Source: Aliivibrio fischeri (lineage in GTDB: Bacteria; Pseudomonadota; Gammaproteobacteria; Enterobacterales; Vibrionaceae). From it: 64,000 nucleotides of DNA. Under the pieces are notes generated by a model, which made no database searches, had not been told where the DNA came from, and was given only the letters and a program-made list of their open reading frames with translations. The stretch spans positions 434,001-498,000 of the forward strand of contig CP160630.1 of assembly GCA_038993745.2 (NCBI GenBank). Reading direction: 5' to 3'. Both the position numbers and the translations under genes were made by a program. This document shows, piece by piece, positions 46,733-61,499 of the stretch (its first letter is position 1; every line of letters begins with the position of its first letter).

Positions 46733-47668
46733 ATGGTCACAAATAAACTTATTACTTTATTACCGGATTTAGCGACGTTTATTGTTGTTGTAAATGAAGG
46801 GAGTTTTACCGCTGCAGCAAAGAAGCTAGGTGTTACTCCATCTGCATTGAGTAAATTAATTACTCGGTTAGAGAATGCACTTTCAGTAAAGTTGTTTGAA
46901 CGAACGACTCGTAGTTTACTGATCACTGAATCAGGAAAAAAAATATATCAGCAATCAGTCATCATGGTTGAAGCTGCGCAACAGGCTGTTGATATTTCAA
47001 GCTCTGAACATACAGTTCCTTCAGGAAGTTTAACTGTTGCAGCCCCAAAAGCATTTTTAACTATCGTACTTCAGCCGTTGATTACTCCTTTTTTAACTAA
47101 ATACCCAAAGATTCAATTAAAACTTAGAGCATCAGATGGTGATATCGATATGATTGCTCAAGGTATTGATGTGGTATTTAGGCTGACAGATAAGCCGACT
47201 GAAGGCTTGGTTATGAAAGAAATAGGTAAAGTTAATTTAAGCCTATGTGCAAGTCCTACTTATTTAGAAGAGAGAGGGATTCCTCATCTTCCGCAAGAGT
47301 TAGCCAATCATGACTGCTTATTTTTAGGTGAAACAACAACGGACCATATTTGGGAATTTGTTAAAGGCACAGAAAGTCATGTCATTGCAGTAAGCGGTAG
47401 ATATGCCGTGAATCATTCGCAAATGAGGTTAAATGGTGTAAAGGATGGCTTTGGTATTGGGATTTTCCCAGACTTTGTTATAAAAGAAGCATTAGCGAAT
47501 AATGAAGTCATATCTGTTTTATCTGATTGGCAAATTAAAGGGAATTACCACGGTGTTATCGCAATGCAATACGCACAAAATAAATACATACCATCAAGGT
47601 TGAAAGTATTTACTGAGTTTGTAAAAGAAAACTTGATGAAATCAAAGGTAAATGATGAAAGAACTTGA
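46733..47668 (+). CDS. LysR-family transcriptional regulator
   Basis: About 311 residues. The winged HTH is at residues 10-70 (LATFIVVVNEGSFTAAAKKL then GVTPSALSKLITRLENAL), and the substrate domain follows with the common motif LCASPTYLEERGIP. It is of the large DsdC/aaeR-like group that often controls a neighbouring operon. Divergence from kbl makes threonine catabolism a reasonable target, but LysR genes of this subgroup have very varied effectors. Its last 17 bases overlap the following P-loop gene. Confidence 0.9.
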   Translation: MVTNKLITLLPDLATFIVVVNEGSFTAAAKKLGVTPSALSKLITRLENALSVKLFERTTRSLLITESGKKIYQQSVIMVEAAQQAVDISSSEHTVPSGSLTVAAPKAFLTIVLQPLITPFLTKYPKIQLKLRASDGDIDMIAQGIDVVFRLTDKPTEGLVMKEIGKVNLSLCASPTYLEERGIPHLPQELANHDCLFLGETTTDHIWEFVKGTESHVIAVSGRYAVNHSQMRLNGVKDGFGIGIFPDFVIKEALANNEVISVLSDWQIKGNYHGVIAMQYAQNKYIPSRLKVFTEFVKENLMKSKVNDERT

Positions 47669-48032
47669 GTTACGTTTACTAAGAGGGCTACCTGGCAGTG
47701 GTAAAACGACATTAGCTCAGTCTTTAGGTTTGATCCATATTGAAGCTGATCAGTTTTTTATGAATGAAGCAGGAGAATACTGTTTTGATGGAAAGTTATT
47801 AGGGTCTGCGCATCAATGGTGTCAATCTCAATGTGAATATCACCTTTATCATAATAGAAGTGTCGTGGTTGCAAATACATTTGTTAAACACTGGGAAATT
47901 GATGTGTATAGAAAAATAGCTCAAAAATTTGGAGCTAAGATTAAGATAGATGTCTGTAAGGGGAAATTTAAAAGTATTCACAATGTTCCTGAGCAAGTGA
48001 TTAGCCGGATGAAACGCGAATGGGAAGAATAA
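47652..48032 (+). CDS. Small P-loop ATPase/kinase (AAA_33, N4BP2-like)
   Basis: A 126-residue protein with a Walker A motif, LLRGLPGSGKTTLAQSL, near the start and the sequence IEADQFFMNEAGEYCFDGKLL followed by SAHQWCQ. This is the pattern of small polynucleotide-kinase-like P-loop proteins related to eukaryotic N4BP2-like domains. A downstream IHNVPEQVISRMKREWE fits the lid and C-terminus of the same family. Substrate unknown. It overlaps the LysR gene by 17 bases, with the start inside it, so the two are co-transcribed. Confidence 0.8.
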   Translation: MMKELELRLLRGLPGSGKTTLAQSLGLIHIEADQFFMNEAGEYCFDGKLLGSAHQWCQSQCEYHLYHNRSVVVANTFVKHWEIDVYRKIAQKFGAKIKIDVCKGKFKSIHNVPEQVISRMKREWEE

Positions 48033-48450
48033 ATATTATTCGAATTGATGATTTTCAAAACAAGATGTTTGTTTTTTGAACGCTTAAAAGTTTTTTTGAA
48101 AAAAATACTTGCAACAAAAATCGAAATCTCTATACTTCGCTTCCGTTGACACAGCAAAGCTTTCTTAGAAAGAGTTGAGGTTCAACAAAGAAGTGAAACA
48201 TTGACGCGAACGGAGTTTTAAAAAGTTACTTGTAACTTACTTTTAGTAATTTAAATGACACTTCACGCAAAATTAAGCAACGCTTAGTTTTGAGCTCTTT
48301 AATAATTTGACCTTAGCAATCTGTGTGGACACTTATGAGTTGGTAGTCACAATAGCTTTACTCATTATTGAGTGAGCAACTATCAATGAACTGAGTGAAT
48401 ACACAAATTAATTTATGTAACAATCAGTATTAATCATTGAGTCAAAACTT
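48033..48450 (+). promoter_or_regulatory. rrn operon promoter and leader region
   Basis: No protein gene. The strongest promoter is TTGCAA (48109-48114), 16 bp spacing, TATACT (48131-48136), followed by the discriminator TCGCTTCC. An A/T-tract UP element (48087-48108) is directly upstream. Further TTGACA and TTGACG hexamers at about 48146 and 48202 could be secondary promoters, though their -10 boxes are poor. A boxA-like antitermination element, GCTCTTTAATAATTT, lies at about 48294-48308. Confidence 0.85.
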
Positions 48451-49998
<1,548 letters not shown>

Positions 49999-50085
49999 AA
50001 CGATAGATTACGATTTATGAGTGTTCACACAGATTGCAAGGTTGAAAAGTAAAGAGATTTAGAAGGTGCCCAACACCTTCGCAGT

Positions 50086-50161
50086 GTCCCGTTCGTCTAG
50101 AGGCCTAGGACACCGCCCTTTCACGGCGGTAACAGGGGTTCGACTCCCCTACGGGATACCA
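50086..50161 (+). tRNA. tRNA-Glu (anticodon TTC)
   Basis: Complete tRNA in the 16S-23S spacer, anticodon CCCTTTCACG, T-arm GGGGTTCGACTCCCC, encoded CCA. Nearly identical to E. coli gltT. Confidence 0.97.
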
Positions 50162-50163
50162 TT

Positions 50164-50239
50164 GGGTCGTTAGCTCAGTTGGTAGAGCAGTTGACTTTTA
50201 ATCAATTGGTCGCAGGTTCGAATCCTGCACGACCCACCA
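50164..50239 (+). tRNA. tRNA-Lys (anticodon TTT)
   Basis: Complete tRNA two bases after tRNA-Glu, anticodon GACTTTTAATC, T-loop GGTTCGAATCC, CCA encoded. Confidence 0.97.
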
Positions 50240-50300
50240 TTCTTTCCACAGAGAATGGGTTTATTCCTGATAGAGTCAGGAATAAGTTGAAATACTATGT

Positions 50301-50376
50301 GGGCGATTAGCTCAGTTGGGAGAGCACCTCCCTTACAAGGAGGGGGTCACTGGTTCGAGCCCGGTATCGCCCACCA
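50301..50376 (+). tRNA. tRNA-Val (anticodon TAC)
   Basis: Complete tRNA in the rrn spacer, anticodon CCTTACAAGG, T-loop GGTTCGAGCCC, CCA encoded. The acceptor GGGCGAT pairs with ATCGCCC. Confidence 0.97.
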
Positions 50377-50823
50377 TTTCATATGGATATACTCTTTAAA
50401 TATTTTTGGAAGGATTCCAAACCAGTTCAAGAAATTGACCCTGGTTAGGATTTTTGCCGTCTGAGAATGATTAAAAAGTATTTTATCACTACAAAAGTAG
50501 TGACGTTATACTGCTCTTTAACAATTTGGAAAGCTGACTGATTCAGCTTAATCACAGCTCAGGCTGAGATTAAGTTAAATCAAAATTTAAAAGTTCTTAA
50601 TATCCTTTATTTTACTCTGTAAAACGAAGAACAACACATTCAAGTGTTCTTGGTATTATTTTGTTTCTACTTTTAAAGTAGAAATAAAGAGCGAATCCGG
50701 CGAAAAATCAGAACTCCCTATCTTTTATACAGAGATAGCGACGAGTTCAACCTTGGTTGCTGTTTTGTCTTCACTTTCAAAAGTGAAAGCAAATGGTCCA
50801 TACGAAACCTCTTGGGGTTGTAT
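50377..50823 (+). promoter_or_regulatory. tRNA-Val to 23S spacer with boxA and processing stems
   Basis: A 447-bp stretch without genes. A canonical boxA TGCTCTTTAACAATTT is at 50512-50527. A string of short hairpins follows, such as TTTCTAC / GTAGAAA (50664-50684) and TTCACTTT / AAAGTGAA (50770-50787). The last 23 bases (50808-50830) are complementary to 53701-53724 beyond the 23S gene, forming the long RNase III processing stem. Confidence 0.75.
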
Positions 50824-53709
<2,886 letters not shown>

Positions 53710-53838
53710 ACAACACCCAAGGGGTTTTAACGGATTCGTTAACCAAGACACAATATTGAATGTGATTAAGAATTAGTTTTAAATTAGAACAGTTTTCCAG
53801 ATTATTATTAATCATTAGTATGATTAATAAACAAATTT

Positions 53839-53957
53839 TGCTTGGCGACCATAGCGTTATGGACCCACCTGATCCCATGCCGAACTCAGAAGTGAAACGT
53901 AATAGCGCCGATGGTAGTGTGGGGTTTCCCCATGTGAGAGTAGGACATCGCCAGGCT
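53839..53957 (+). rRNA. rrf: 5S ribosomal RNA
   Basis: About 120 nt: TGCTTGGCGACCATAGCG ... GCCGAACTCAGAAGTGAAAC ... CATCGCCAGGC; the 5' and 3' ends pair. Third rRNA of the operon. Confidence 0.96.
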
Positions 53958-54019
53958 TTAATTCTTCTTATTTTTAATTAAATAAGAGTTAGACAAAGTT
54001 AAGTCTTTAAAAAAACTAC

Positions 54020-54096
<77 letters not shown>

Positions 54097-54103
54097 TATT
54101 TAG

Positions 54104-54136
54104 AAAAGGCTTATATCGAAAGGTATGAGCCTTTTT
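54104..54136 (+). terminator. rrn operon terminator
   Basis: Stem AAAAGGCTTATA / TATGAGCCTTTTT (one G-U pair) with loop TCGAAAGG, directly after tRNA-Trp. Confidence 0.85.
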
Positions 54137-54303
54137 GCTATCTGATATTTAAGAAAAGAGCCTTTTTACTTTCTACGACTTAAGAAAAGGGAGTGAGTTT
54201 GCTTGAATATGAAAGCAGATGTACATCGAAAGTTATTAGCTTTTTCTTTTAAAATGCCTCCAATTTGTTAGAATATCGCGCATATTTAAAGGAGAGTAAT
54301 ACA

Positions 54304-55224
54304 ATGTCAATGTATGTAGTGGGCCATAAGGTTCCAGATTCAGATTCAATTTGTGGTGCGATTGCACTAGCTTACTTAAAAAATCAGATTGGTGAAGCAG
54401 CGATTCCTACTCGTTTAGGTGAAGTATCTCCTGAGACTGCATTTATCCTAGAAAAATTTGGCCTTGAAACGCCAGAATTAAAAACAAGTTACGCTGGTGA
54501 AGAAGTGTACATTGTTGACCATTCAGAGTTAACTCAAGCACCTGACGATATTGCAGAAGCAACTATCGTAGGTATTGTTGATCACCATAAACTAGGTGAC
54601 TTAACTACTTCAACTCCTCTTGAGTGCTGGATTCGTCCTGTTGGTTGTAGTAACACAGTTATTAAGATGATGTATGATTTTTACAATGTAGAAATTCCAC
54701 AAAACATTGCTGGTATCATGTTATGTGCAATTTTAAGTGACACTGTAATTTTCAAATCACCAACATGTACAACGGCTGATATCAAGTGTGTTGAAGCACT
54801 AGCTGAAATTGCTGGTGTTGAAGATTTCAAAGCACTAGGCATGGAAATGTTTAAAGTAAAATCAGCAGTAGAAGGTACACCAGTACGTGATCTTGTTATG
54901 CGTGATTTTAAAGATTTCAACATGAATGGCGATCTTGTTGGTATTGGCCAATTAGAAGTGATCGATCTTTCTGTATTTGATGAAATTAAAGAAGAGTTAG
55001 AAGCTGATATCGCAGCAATGAAAGCTGAAGGTAACCGCCACACTATGATTCTTCTATTAACAGATATCATGAAAGAAGGCTCAGAAATGTTAGTTATCAG
55101 TGATAACGAAGAACTAACAGAAAAAGCATATGGTAAAGCGTCTGTAAATGGCCGTGTATGGCTTGATGGTGTTCTAAGCCGTAAGAAACAAGTTGTTCCT
55201 CAACTACAAGAAGTATTTGCTTAA
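54304..55224 (+). CDS. ppaC: Manganese-dependent inorganic pyrophosphatase (family II)
   Basis: Hydrolyses pyrophosphate released in biosynthesis. It is a DHH-family enzyme of 306 residues: metal motifs GHKVPDSDSICGA, VDHSE and VDHHKLGD (DHH), the further aspartate in ILSDTVIFKSPTCT, and the C-terminal substrate loop LSRKKQVVPQL. AAAGGAGAG about 8 bases upstream fixes ATG 54304 (MSMYVVGHK); the longer frame adds 13 unlikely residues. Family II enzymes of this type are typical of vibrios and a few other genera. Confidence 0.96.
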   Translation: MSMYVVGHKVPDSDSICGAIALAYLKNQIGEAAIPTRLGEVSPETAFILEKFGLETPELKTSYAGEEVYIVDHSELTQAPDDIAEATIVGIVDHHKLGDLTTSTPLECWIRPVGCSNTVIKMMYDFYNVEIPQNIAGIMLCAILSDTVIFKSPTCTTADIKCVEALAEIAGVEDFKALGMEMFKVKSAVEGTPVRDLVMRDFKDFNMNGDLVGIGQLEVIDLSVFDEIKEELEADIAAMKAEGNRHTMILLLTDIMKEGSEMLVISDNEELTEKAYGKASVNGRVWLDGVLSRKKQVVPQLQEVFA

Positions 55225-55248
55225 TCTTTAAATATTAAGTAATAGATA

Positions 55249-55281
55249 AAAGCCCATGCAAATATGTATGGGCTTTTTTAT
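55249..55281. terminator. Terminator after ppaC
   Basis: Stem AAAGCCCATGCA / TGTATGGGCTTT followed by T-run; A-rich on the other side, near the end of the convergent small zinc-ribbon gene. Confidence 0.88.
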
Positions 55282-55286
55282 TGTCT

Positions 55287-55439
55287 TTAAACCGCTTCTT
55301 CTAATTCTAGTTTTCGTTTATCTAGAAAGATCCCATCCTTTTTTATCACACCGCATTCAGAACAGATAATGGTCTCTTGGCTATCAGAAATGAGTAGTTC
55401 ATTTGATAGACATACTGGGCATTCTTGTACTTCATTCAT
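55287..55439 (-). CDS. 50-residue zinc-ribbon protein
   Basis: A short gene reading from ATG 55439 to TAA 55287. Two CxxC pairs, ECPVCLSN and ICSECGVIK, spaced about 19 residues apart, make a classical zinc ribbon. The rest is a charged helical tail (LDKRKLELEEAV). AGGGG lies about 8 bases before the ATG, and the ppaC terminator follows. No further family assignment; such mini-ribbons may bind RNA or proteins. Confidence 0.72.
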   Translation of the reverse strand: MNEVQECPVCLSNELLISDSQETIICSECGVIKKDGIFLDKRKLELEEAV

Positions 55440-55697
55440 AAATGTTCCCCTTAGCAAGTGTTGTTGTTGTTGAGCATTAATAGATCTTATTTAGTTTGTA
55501 TAGTTAGTTTCTCTTAATGGAAGATGAGATTAAATACCAAAAATGAGATTGTTCGATTATTGAGATGCGAATCAATGAAATCATTATAAATTAAAGATGG
55601 CTAAGTATTGATTTTATGAAAGGGGATTTTTGTGAACTGACAGCAAAGATTTACTGCCAGTATATGGAGATATTAAAAAAGGGTATTAATTAAATGC

Positions 55698-56222
55698 CTA
55701 TCGAGATAGTTTGATTCGTAAAGTTCGCTTTTGCCAACTTCTAACTACCGAGTAGCGCCAAAGTCCACGAATACCAAAGTAACCGATTAGAGCGGATGAA
55801 ATACCACAAATAGCGCACCCTAATAAGAATGGAGGACCAATCGTCGACATCTGAGAGCCAATAAACTCCCAAGAAAGCTCAAAATGGAAATGTTGAGCAG
55901 GAGTTGATAAAACCCATGCACCAAGCTTATAAGCACCATAAAAAAGTACCGGCATAGTTACAGGATTACTAACCCAAACTAGAGCAATAGAAAGGGGAAG
56001 GTTGACACTACATAGAATTGCTAAGCCTGCTGCCATGATCATTTGACTAGGAAGAGGAACGAAAGCCATAAATAATCCGACAGCAAACGCGCCTGCTGCT
56101 GAGCGACGATTTAAGCACCATAAGTTTGGATTGTATAAAACATTACCAAATATTTTTAAGGCTTTTTGGCGCTTAATGGTTTCGTGGTTTGGTAAAAAAC
56201 GTTTAATGAGTTTTCTTGGCAT
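55698..56222 (-). CDS. DUF2062 membrane protein
   Basis: A 174-residue protein with an amphipathic basic start (MPRKLIKRFLPNHETIKRQK) and three membrane helices. The family motif is RRSAAGAFAVGLFMAFVPLPSQMIMAAGLA, read as RRSAAGAFAVGLFMAFVPLP followed by SQMI, with VSNPVTMPVLFYGAYKLGAWVL after it. DUF2062 is widespread in proteobacteria and often lies beside comEC and msbA, as here. Function unknown. Only 6 bp separates its start from the divergent comEC start, so the promoters must lie inside the opposing genes or overlap. Confidence 0.88.
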   Translation of the reverse strand: MPRKLIKRFLPNHETIKRQKALKIFGNVLYNPNLWCLNRRSAAGAFAVGLFMAFVPLPSQMIMAAGLAILCSVNLPLSIALVWVSNPVTMPVLFYGAYKLGAWVLSTPAQHFHFELSWEFIGSQMSTIGPPFLLGCAICGISSALIGYFGIRGLWRYSVVRSWQKRTLRIKLSR

Positions 56223-56228
56223 TAGTTT

Positions 56229-58531
56229 ATGCTTCTGTTAAATGACATACGTATAAAGATCGTTGTCGTAATTCTTATTCTTTTTTCATCGACTTTTTGG
56301 CCGATAAACCTGCCGTCGTCTGTATTTTTTTTGTGTATTATTAGCTATTTAGCAGCTTTAAAATATTCCCAATTAAAAGTGATACAAGGTATCTTTTTGG
56401 GATTAATCATCACATCCTTACACATAACTTACTATCAAAACTTAAATAAAAGTCTTTATAGTCAAGGACATGATATTACCATCAAAGGTGAAATTCAAAG
56501 TCTAATTGCATTTAAAGAAACGACATCTTCAATTTTAGTACAAGTTACTGAGTTTAATAGTAATAAGTTTTTACCTAATTTTTCCCCGCTAGTAAGGCTG
56601 TCGATTCGAGATTTTAAAAAGCAACTGACTGATGATGCATCCATTCTCTTTAAGCAAGGTGAGGTATGGCAGTTTGATGTTTCGTTGAGACCACCGATAG
56701 GACGTCATAATGAAGTTGGATATAAACTGGAAGGGTATGCATTATCAAAAGGCATACATGCCTATGGGAAAATAAAGGCAGCAACACGCTTAATGCCTTC
56801 AACATCTTATCGAAGTAATTTGTTTATAGAGTCTTATAACAAGACAATTAGTTATGATTATCAATCATTGTTATTGGCACTAACATTTGGATATAAAGGA
56901 GATATTGCTGCGAGTGAGTGGCAAATTTTACGTAACTCAGGGTTAGCTCATCTTATTGCGATATCAGGTTTGCATATTGGTTTTGTTTATGGAATCGGAT
57001 GGTTTGTAGGAAGAGGTTTTAGATCATTAAATCCTACGCATTATCATGTTTGGCTACCTGTTTTATTTGGAGGTATTTTTGCGACAACTTATGCGTGGTT
57101 AGCTGATTTTTCATTACCAACCATTCGAGCATTAATTGCGTGTTTTTTAGTTTCAATATTATTGATATTACGTATTAAATGGCCAAAACATCTCTTTTTC
57201 TTATGGTGTTTACTGCTTTGCTTAGTTATAAACCCATTTTCATCATTATCGATGAGTTTTTGGCTTTCTTTTTGTGCGGTCAGTGTTGTTCTATTTTCTT
57301 TGTATATCTATCAAAAAATAGGAACAGATAAATTAAATGGAAGAGTAAAAAAAGTAACCCAAGTTGTTTTTATTCAATTTGGTTTATTTACGTTGTTGAT
57401 TCCTATCCAAGGGTATTTTTTCTCAGGAATAAGTTATCTATCTCCATTCATCAACTTGATAGCCGTTCCGTGGGTGAGTTTATTTACGGTTCCTCTTAGT
57501 CTTGTGGCTGTCGCATTTGATATGCTGAGTTTACCAATTAGCTCGTGGTTCTGGAAAGGGCTAATGGTTCATTAAAGCCGATTTGGTGGTTAGCTAAACA
57601 AGCAGAGCATTCTTGGCTTTTGCTTCCTACTGTATTTAATCAAGTCATTATTTTTATTCTTATATTGTTAATGCTTAAACTTTTTATGCCACTTAAAGCA
57701 TTAGTTAATCCATTATTTATACTACTCATCTCTGCGGCTTTTATAAGGCCAGATAAGAAATGGCAAGTTGATTTTTTAGATGTTGGCCATGGCTTGGCTG
57801 TGCTTATTGAAGCTAACGATAAAACGATTATTTACGATACTGGGATGAAGTGGAGTAACGGAAGTATTGCTGAGAGTGTTATAGAGCCAATTTTGCATCG
57901 TCGAGGGATACAATCGATCACCGGTTTAATTTTAAGTCATCTAGATAATGATCATGCTGGAGGTAAGGATTATTTAATCGAGCGATTTACACCAAATTGG
58001 GTTCGTACTAGTGAGGTAAGTGACATAACAATGCCTTGCATTCAAGGTGAAAAATGGCGAGAAGGAAGTATAGAGTTTGAGGTTTTATGGCCACCAAAAT
58101 TGGTGAAAAGAGCTTATAATCCACATTCTTGTGTGATTAAACTTGATATTGATAAATGGACATTTTTATTAACTGGGGACATTGATGCTATTTCAGAAAT
58201 GTTGATATTAAATCAAAATGATTTTGGCTCTGTGGATGTTCTCTTAGTTCCACACCATGGTTCCACAACATCGTCAACAGATCGTTGGGTTAATGCAATG
58301 AAGAATAAAACAGCAATTGTATCAACAGGGCGGTTTAGCCCATGGAATTTACCTAGTAAACAAATAAAACAAAAATACAGCGAAAATAATATAACTTGGT
58401 TAGATACTGCTCAATCTGGTCAAATAAGCCTTTATGTAATTAATGATAAATTACACATTAATAGGTATTCAGAAGTGAATCAGAACGTTTGGTACAGAAA
58501 GCTATTTGGCGATAACTTAAATTCAGAGTAG
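56229..58531 (+). pseudogene. comEC: ComEC/Rec2 DNA-uptake channel, frameshifted at about 57558
   Basis: Inner-membrane channel for single-stranded DNA in natural transformation. The first 448 codons carry the N-terminal OB-like domain (DITIKGEIQSLIAFKETTSS) and the membrane core with GLAHLIAISGLHIGF. They run into a stop after SSWFWKGL. One G added to GGG 57558-57560 continues as ANGSLKPIWWLAKQ into the C-terminal metallo-beta-lactamase-like nuclease domain, with LDVGHGLAVLIE, LSHLDNDHAGG, LTGDIDAIS and LVPHHGSTTSS. Total 767 residues, a normal ComEC length. As given, the pore and nuclease parts are separated. Confidence 0.9.
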
Positions 58532-58565
58532 AATAAAGGTAATTGTATATGAAGAATAAGTACTT

Positions 58566-60314
58566 ATGACTATTGAAAAAGACGAATCTACATGGGCAAC
58601 ATTCAAACGTTTATGGCCGCATATTTCTCTGTATAAAGCGGGACTAGGCGTTGCTGTTGTCGCTCTTGTGATTAATGCCTTAAGTGATACCTACATGATC
58701 TCTTTACTAAAACCACTTTTAGATGAAGGTTTTGGTAGTGCAGATTCTGACTTCTTGAAGAAAATGCCATTTATTATTTTAGCTATGATGTTTATTCGTG
58801 GTCTAAGTGGTTTTGTTTCTGGTTATTGTATGAGTTGGGTTGCGAGTAACGTTGTTATGCGTATTCGTCGCCAGATTTTTAACCATTTTATGCATATGCC
58901 TGTCAGTTATTTTGATCAAGAATCAACAGGACGTTTACTTTCTCGAATTACCTATGATTCAGAGCAAGTAGCAGCGGCAACGAGTAAAGCGCTGGTTAAT
59001 ATTGTACGTGAATCTGCGAGCATTATTGGTTTATTAGGTCTGATGTTTTGGAACAGTTGGCAGCTTTCATTGGTATTAGTGGTTATTGCTCCAGTTGTTG
59101 CGTTCGCTATTAGCAATGTTTCTAAACGCTTTAGAAAGATCAGTAAAAATATGCAAACGGCGATGGGCTCTTTAACAGCAACGTCTGAGCAAATGCTAAA
59201 GGGACATAAAGTAGTACTTAGCTACGGTGGCCAAAAAGTTGAATCTGAGCGCTTTGATAACATCAGTAACCACATGCGTCAGCAAAACATGAAAATGGTT
59301 GTTGCTCAAGGTTTAGCTAACCCGATTATTCAAATGATTGCGTCGTTTGCTTTAGTTACAGTGCTTTATTTAGCAAGTGTTGATTCAATTAAAGAGACAT
59401 TGACTCCAGGTACTTTCACTGTTGTTTTCTCTGCAATGTTTGGTTTATTACGTCCATTGAAGGGATTAACAAGTGTTACCTCTGATTTCCAACGTGGTAT
59501 GGCAGCATGTCAGACTTTGTTCGAATTAATGGATATGGATAAAGAAAAAGACGACGGTACGATTGAAAAAGACACAGTAAAGGGTGACATTAAAGTTGAT
59601 AATGTGACTTTTACTTATCCAACAGCAGACGGCCCAGCACTACGTAATGTTAGCTTTGATTTACCTGCGGGTAAGACAATTGCTTTAGTTGGTCGTTCTG
59701 GCTCAGGCAAGAGTACTATCGCGAACTTATTTACTCGTTTCTATGATGTTGATTCTGGTGAAATAAGTCTTGATGGCGATAAGATTGAAGATTACCGCTT
59801 ACCAAACTTACGTAAGCACTTTGCTTTAGTATCTCAAAATGTTCATTTATTTAATGATACGGTTGCAAATAATATTGCCTATGCATCTGAAGGTAAGTTT
59901 ACCCGTTTAGAAATAGAGAAAGCAGCAGAGCTTGCTTACGCTTCTGACTTTATTAATAAGATGGATGACGGTTTTGACACCATGATTGGTGAAAATGGCG
60001 CAAGTTTATCTGGTGGCCAACGTCAGCGTATTGCGATTGCTCGAGCATTATTACAAAACGCACCAGTATTAATTCTTGATGAGGCGACATCTGCACTTGA
60101 TACCGAATCTGAAAAAGCGATTCAATCTGCACTAGATGAACTGCAAAAAGACAAAACAGTATTGGTTATTGCTCACCGCTTATCAACAATTGAAGATGCC
60201 GATCAGATCTTAGTTGTGGATGAGGGTGAAGTGGTTGAACGTGGTAATCATGCTGAACTTATCGCTCATGATGGAGCTTATGCTCAATTACATCGTATTC
60301 AGTTTGGTGATTAA
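58566..60314 (+). CDS. msbA: Lipid A export ATP-binding/permease protein MsbA
   Basis: Flips core-lipid A across the inner membrane. Half-size ABC exporter of 582 residues, with six N-terminal membrane helices (about 1-325) and an ATPase domain with Walker [11 protein letters not shown], signature [16 protein letters not shown], Walker [12 protein letters not shown], and H-loop VIAHRLS. Length equals that of E. coli MsbA. First of an envelope operon: its stop overlaps the lpxK start (TAATG). Confidence 0.97.
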   Translation: MTIEKDESTWATFKRLWPHISLYKAGLGVAVVALVINALSDTYMISLLKPLLDEGFGSADSDFLKKMPFIILAMMFIRGLSGFVSGYCMSWVASNVVMRIRRQIFNHFMHMPVSYFDQESTGRLLSRITYDSEQVAAATSKALVNIVRESASIIGLLGLMFWNSWQLSLVLVVIAPVVAFAISNVSKRFRKISKNMQTAMGSLTATSEQMLKGHKVVLSYGGQKVESERFDNISNHMRQQNMKMVVAQGLANPIIQMIASFALVTVLYLASVDSIKETLTPGTFTVVFSAMFGLLRPLKGLTSVTSDFQRGMAACQTLFELMDMDKEKDDGTIEKDTVKGDIKVDNVTFTYPTADGPALRNVSFDLPAGKTIALVGRSGSGKSTIANLFTRFYDVDSGEISLDGDKIEDYRLPNLRKHFALVSQNVHLFNDTVANNIAYASEGKFTRLEIEKAAELAYASDFINKMDDGFDTMIGENGASLSGGQRQRIAIARALLQNAPVLILDEATSALDTESEKAIQSALDELQKDKTVLVIAHRLSTIEDADQILVVDEGEVVERGNHAELIAHDGAYAQLHRIQFGD

Positions 60315-61300
60315 TGATTGAAAAAATTTGGTTTGATAACCATTTTTTAGGAAAGCTATTGTGGCCATTATTGTGGCCACTTAGTTGCCTATTCAAATGG
60401 ATAGCCACAAAACGAAAATCAGATTACCAAAGTGGTAAGAAACAAAGCTACCGTTCTTCGGTTCCTGTTGTCGTTGTTGGTAATATTACCGCTGGCGGTA
60501 ATGGTAAGACGCCAGTTGTAGTGTGGCTTGTTGAGCAGCTGCAATCAAAAGGGTACAAAGTAGGTGTTGCCTCTCGTGGTTACGGTGGTAAAGCGCCGCA
60601 TTATCCTTATTTATTAACAGAAACGACAACGCCAGATATTTCAGGTGATGAGCCGGTCTTAATTAAACAACGTACTAAAGCAGAAGTTGCTGTTGCCCCA
60701 GTTCGCAGTGAAGCAGTTAAAATGCTTGAACAGCAAGGCGTTGATTTTATTATTACTGATGATGGCCTACAGCACTATGCACTTCAACGAGACATAGAGT
60801 TTATTGTTATTGATGGAAAGCGTCGTTTTGGTAATCAGCGTTATATTCCTCTAGGCCCATTAAGAGAGGGAGTAGAGCGTCTATCTAGTGTTGATTTCTT
60901 AATTTGTAATGGTGGAGAGCCTCAAGAAAATGAGGTATCAATGCGACTTCAACCAAGTGAAGCGATTAATTTAGTCACTGGTGAAAGACGCAGTGTTTCA
61001 TCGTTATCAAATTTAGTTGCTTTTGCTGGAATAGGGCATCCTCCACGATTTTTTGAGACTCTTAATCAGCTGAAAGCGAATGTGGTTCATACCCAAGGTT
61101 TTGAAGATCATAAAGCGTTTGAACCAACAGAAATTGAACAACTAATGCAGTATGGCGAGCAGTTAATCATGACAGAAAAAGATGCAGTTAAATGCCAGTC
61201 TTTTGCTCAATCGTCATGGTGGTACTTGCCTGTTGATGCGACCTTCCCAGAAGAAAAAGCACAACAAATATTAAATAAAATTATTGAGGTAAAAGAATAA
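60314..61300 (+). CDS. lpxK: Tetraacyldisaccharide 4'-kinase
   Basis: Phosphorylates the 4' position of the lipid A precursor, the sixth step of lipid A synthesis at the inner-membrane surface. The 328-residue enzyme has an N-terminal hydrophobic helix ([17 protein letters not shown]), the P-loop [20 protein letters not shown], and the catalytic region [20 protein letters not shown]. It overlaps msbA and is followed one base later by ycaR. Confidence 0.96.
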
Positions 61301-61301
61301 T

Positions 61302-61499
61302 ATGGATTATCGTCTTCTTGAAATCGTAGCTTGCCCGGTATGTAAAGGAAAATTGAACTACGATAAAGATAAGCAAGAGCTTATTTGTAAAATTGATCGT
61401 CTTGCTTACCCAATTAAAGATGGCATTCCTGTAATGCTTGAGCCTGAAGCTCGTCGTATGACAATGGAAGAGGTTGAATCATGTCGTTCACAGTCATAA
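61302..61499 (+). CDS. ycaR: Trm112-like zinc-ribbon protein, YcaR family
   Basis: A 65-residue protein with CPVCKGKL near the start and a beta-hairpin ([20 protein letters not shown]), the Trm112/UPF0434 fold. It lies between lpxK and kdsB in E. coli as well. The ribbon has CPVC and only one Cys of the second pair (ICKID), as in other YcaR proteins. Its function is unsettled; Trm112 proteins activate methyltransferases. It overlaps the kdsB start by 19 bases. Confidence 0.93.
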
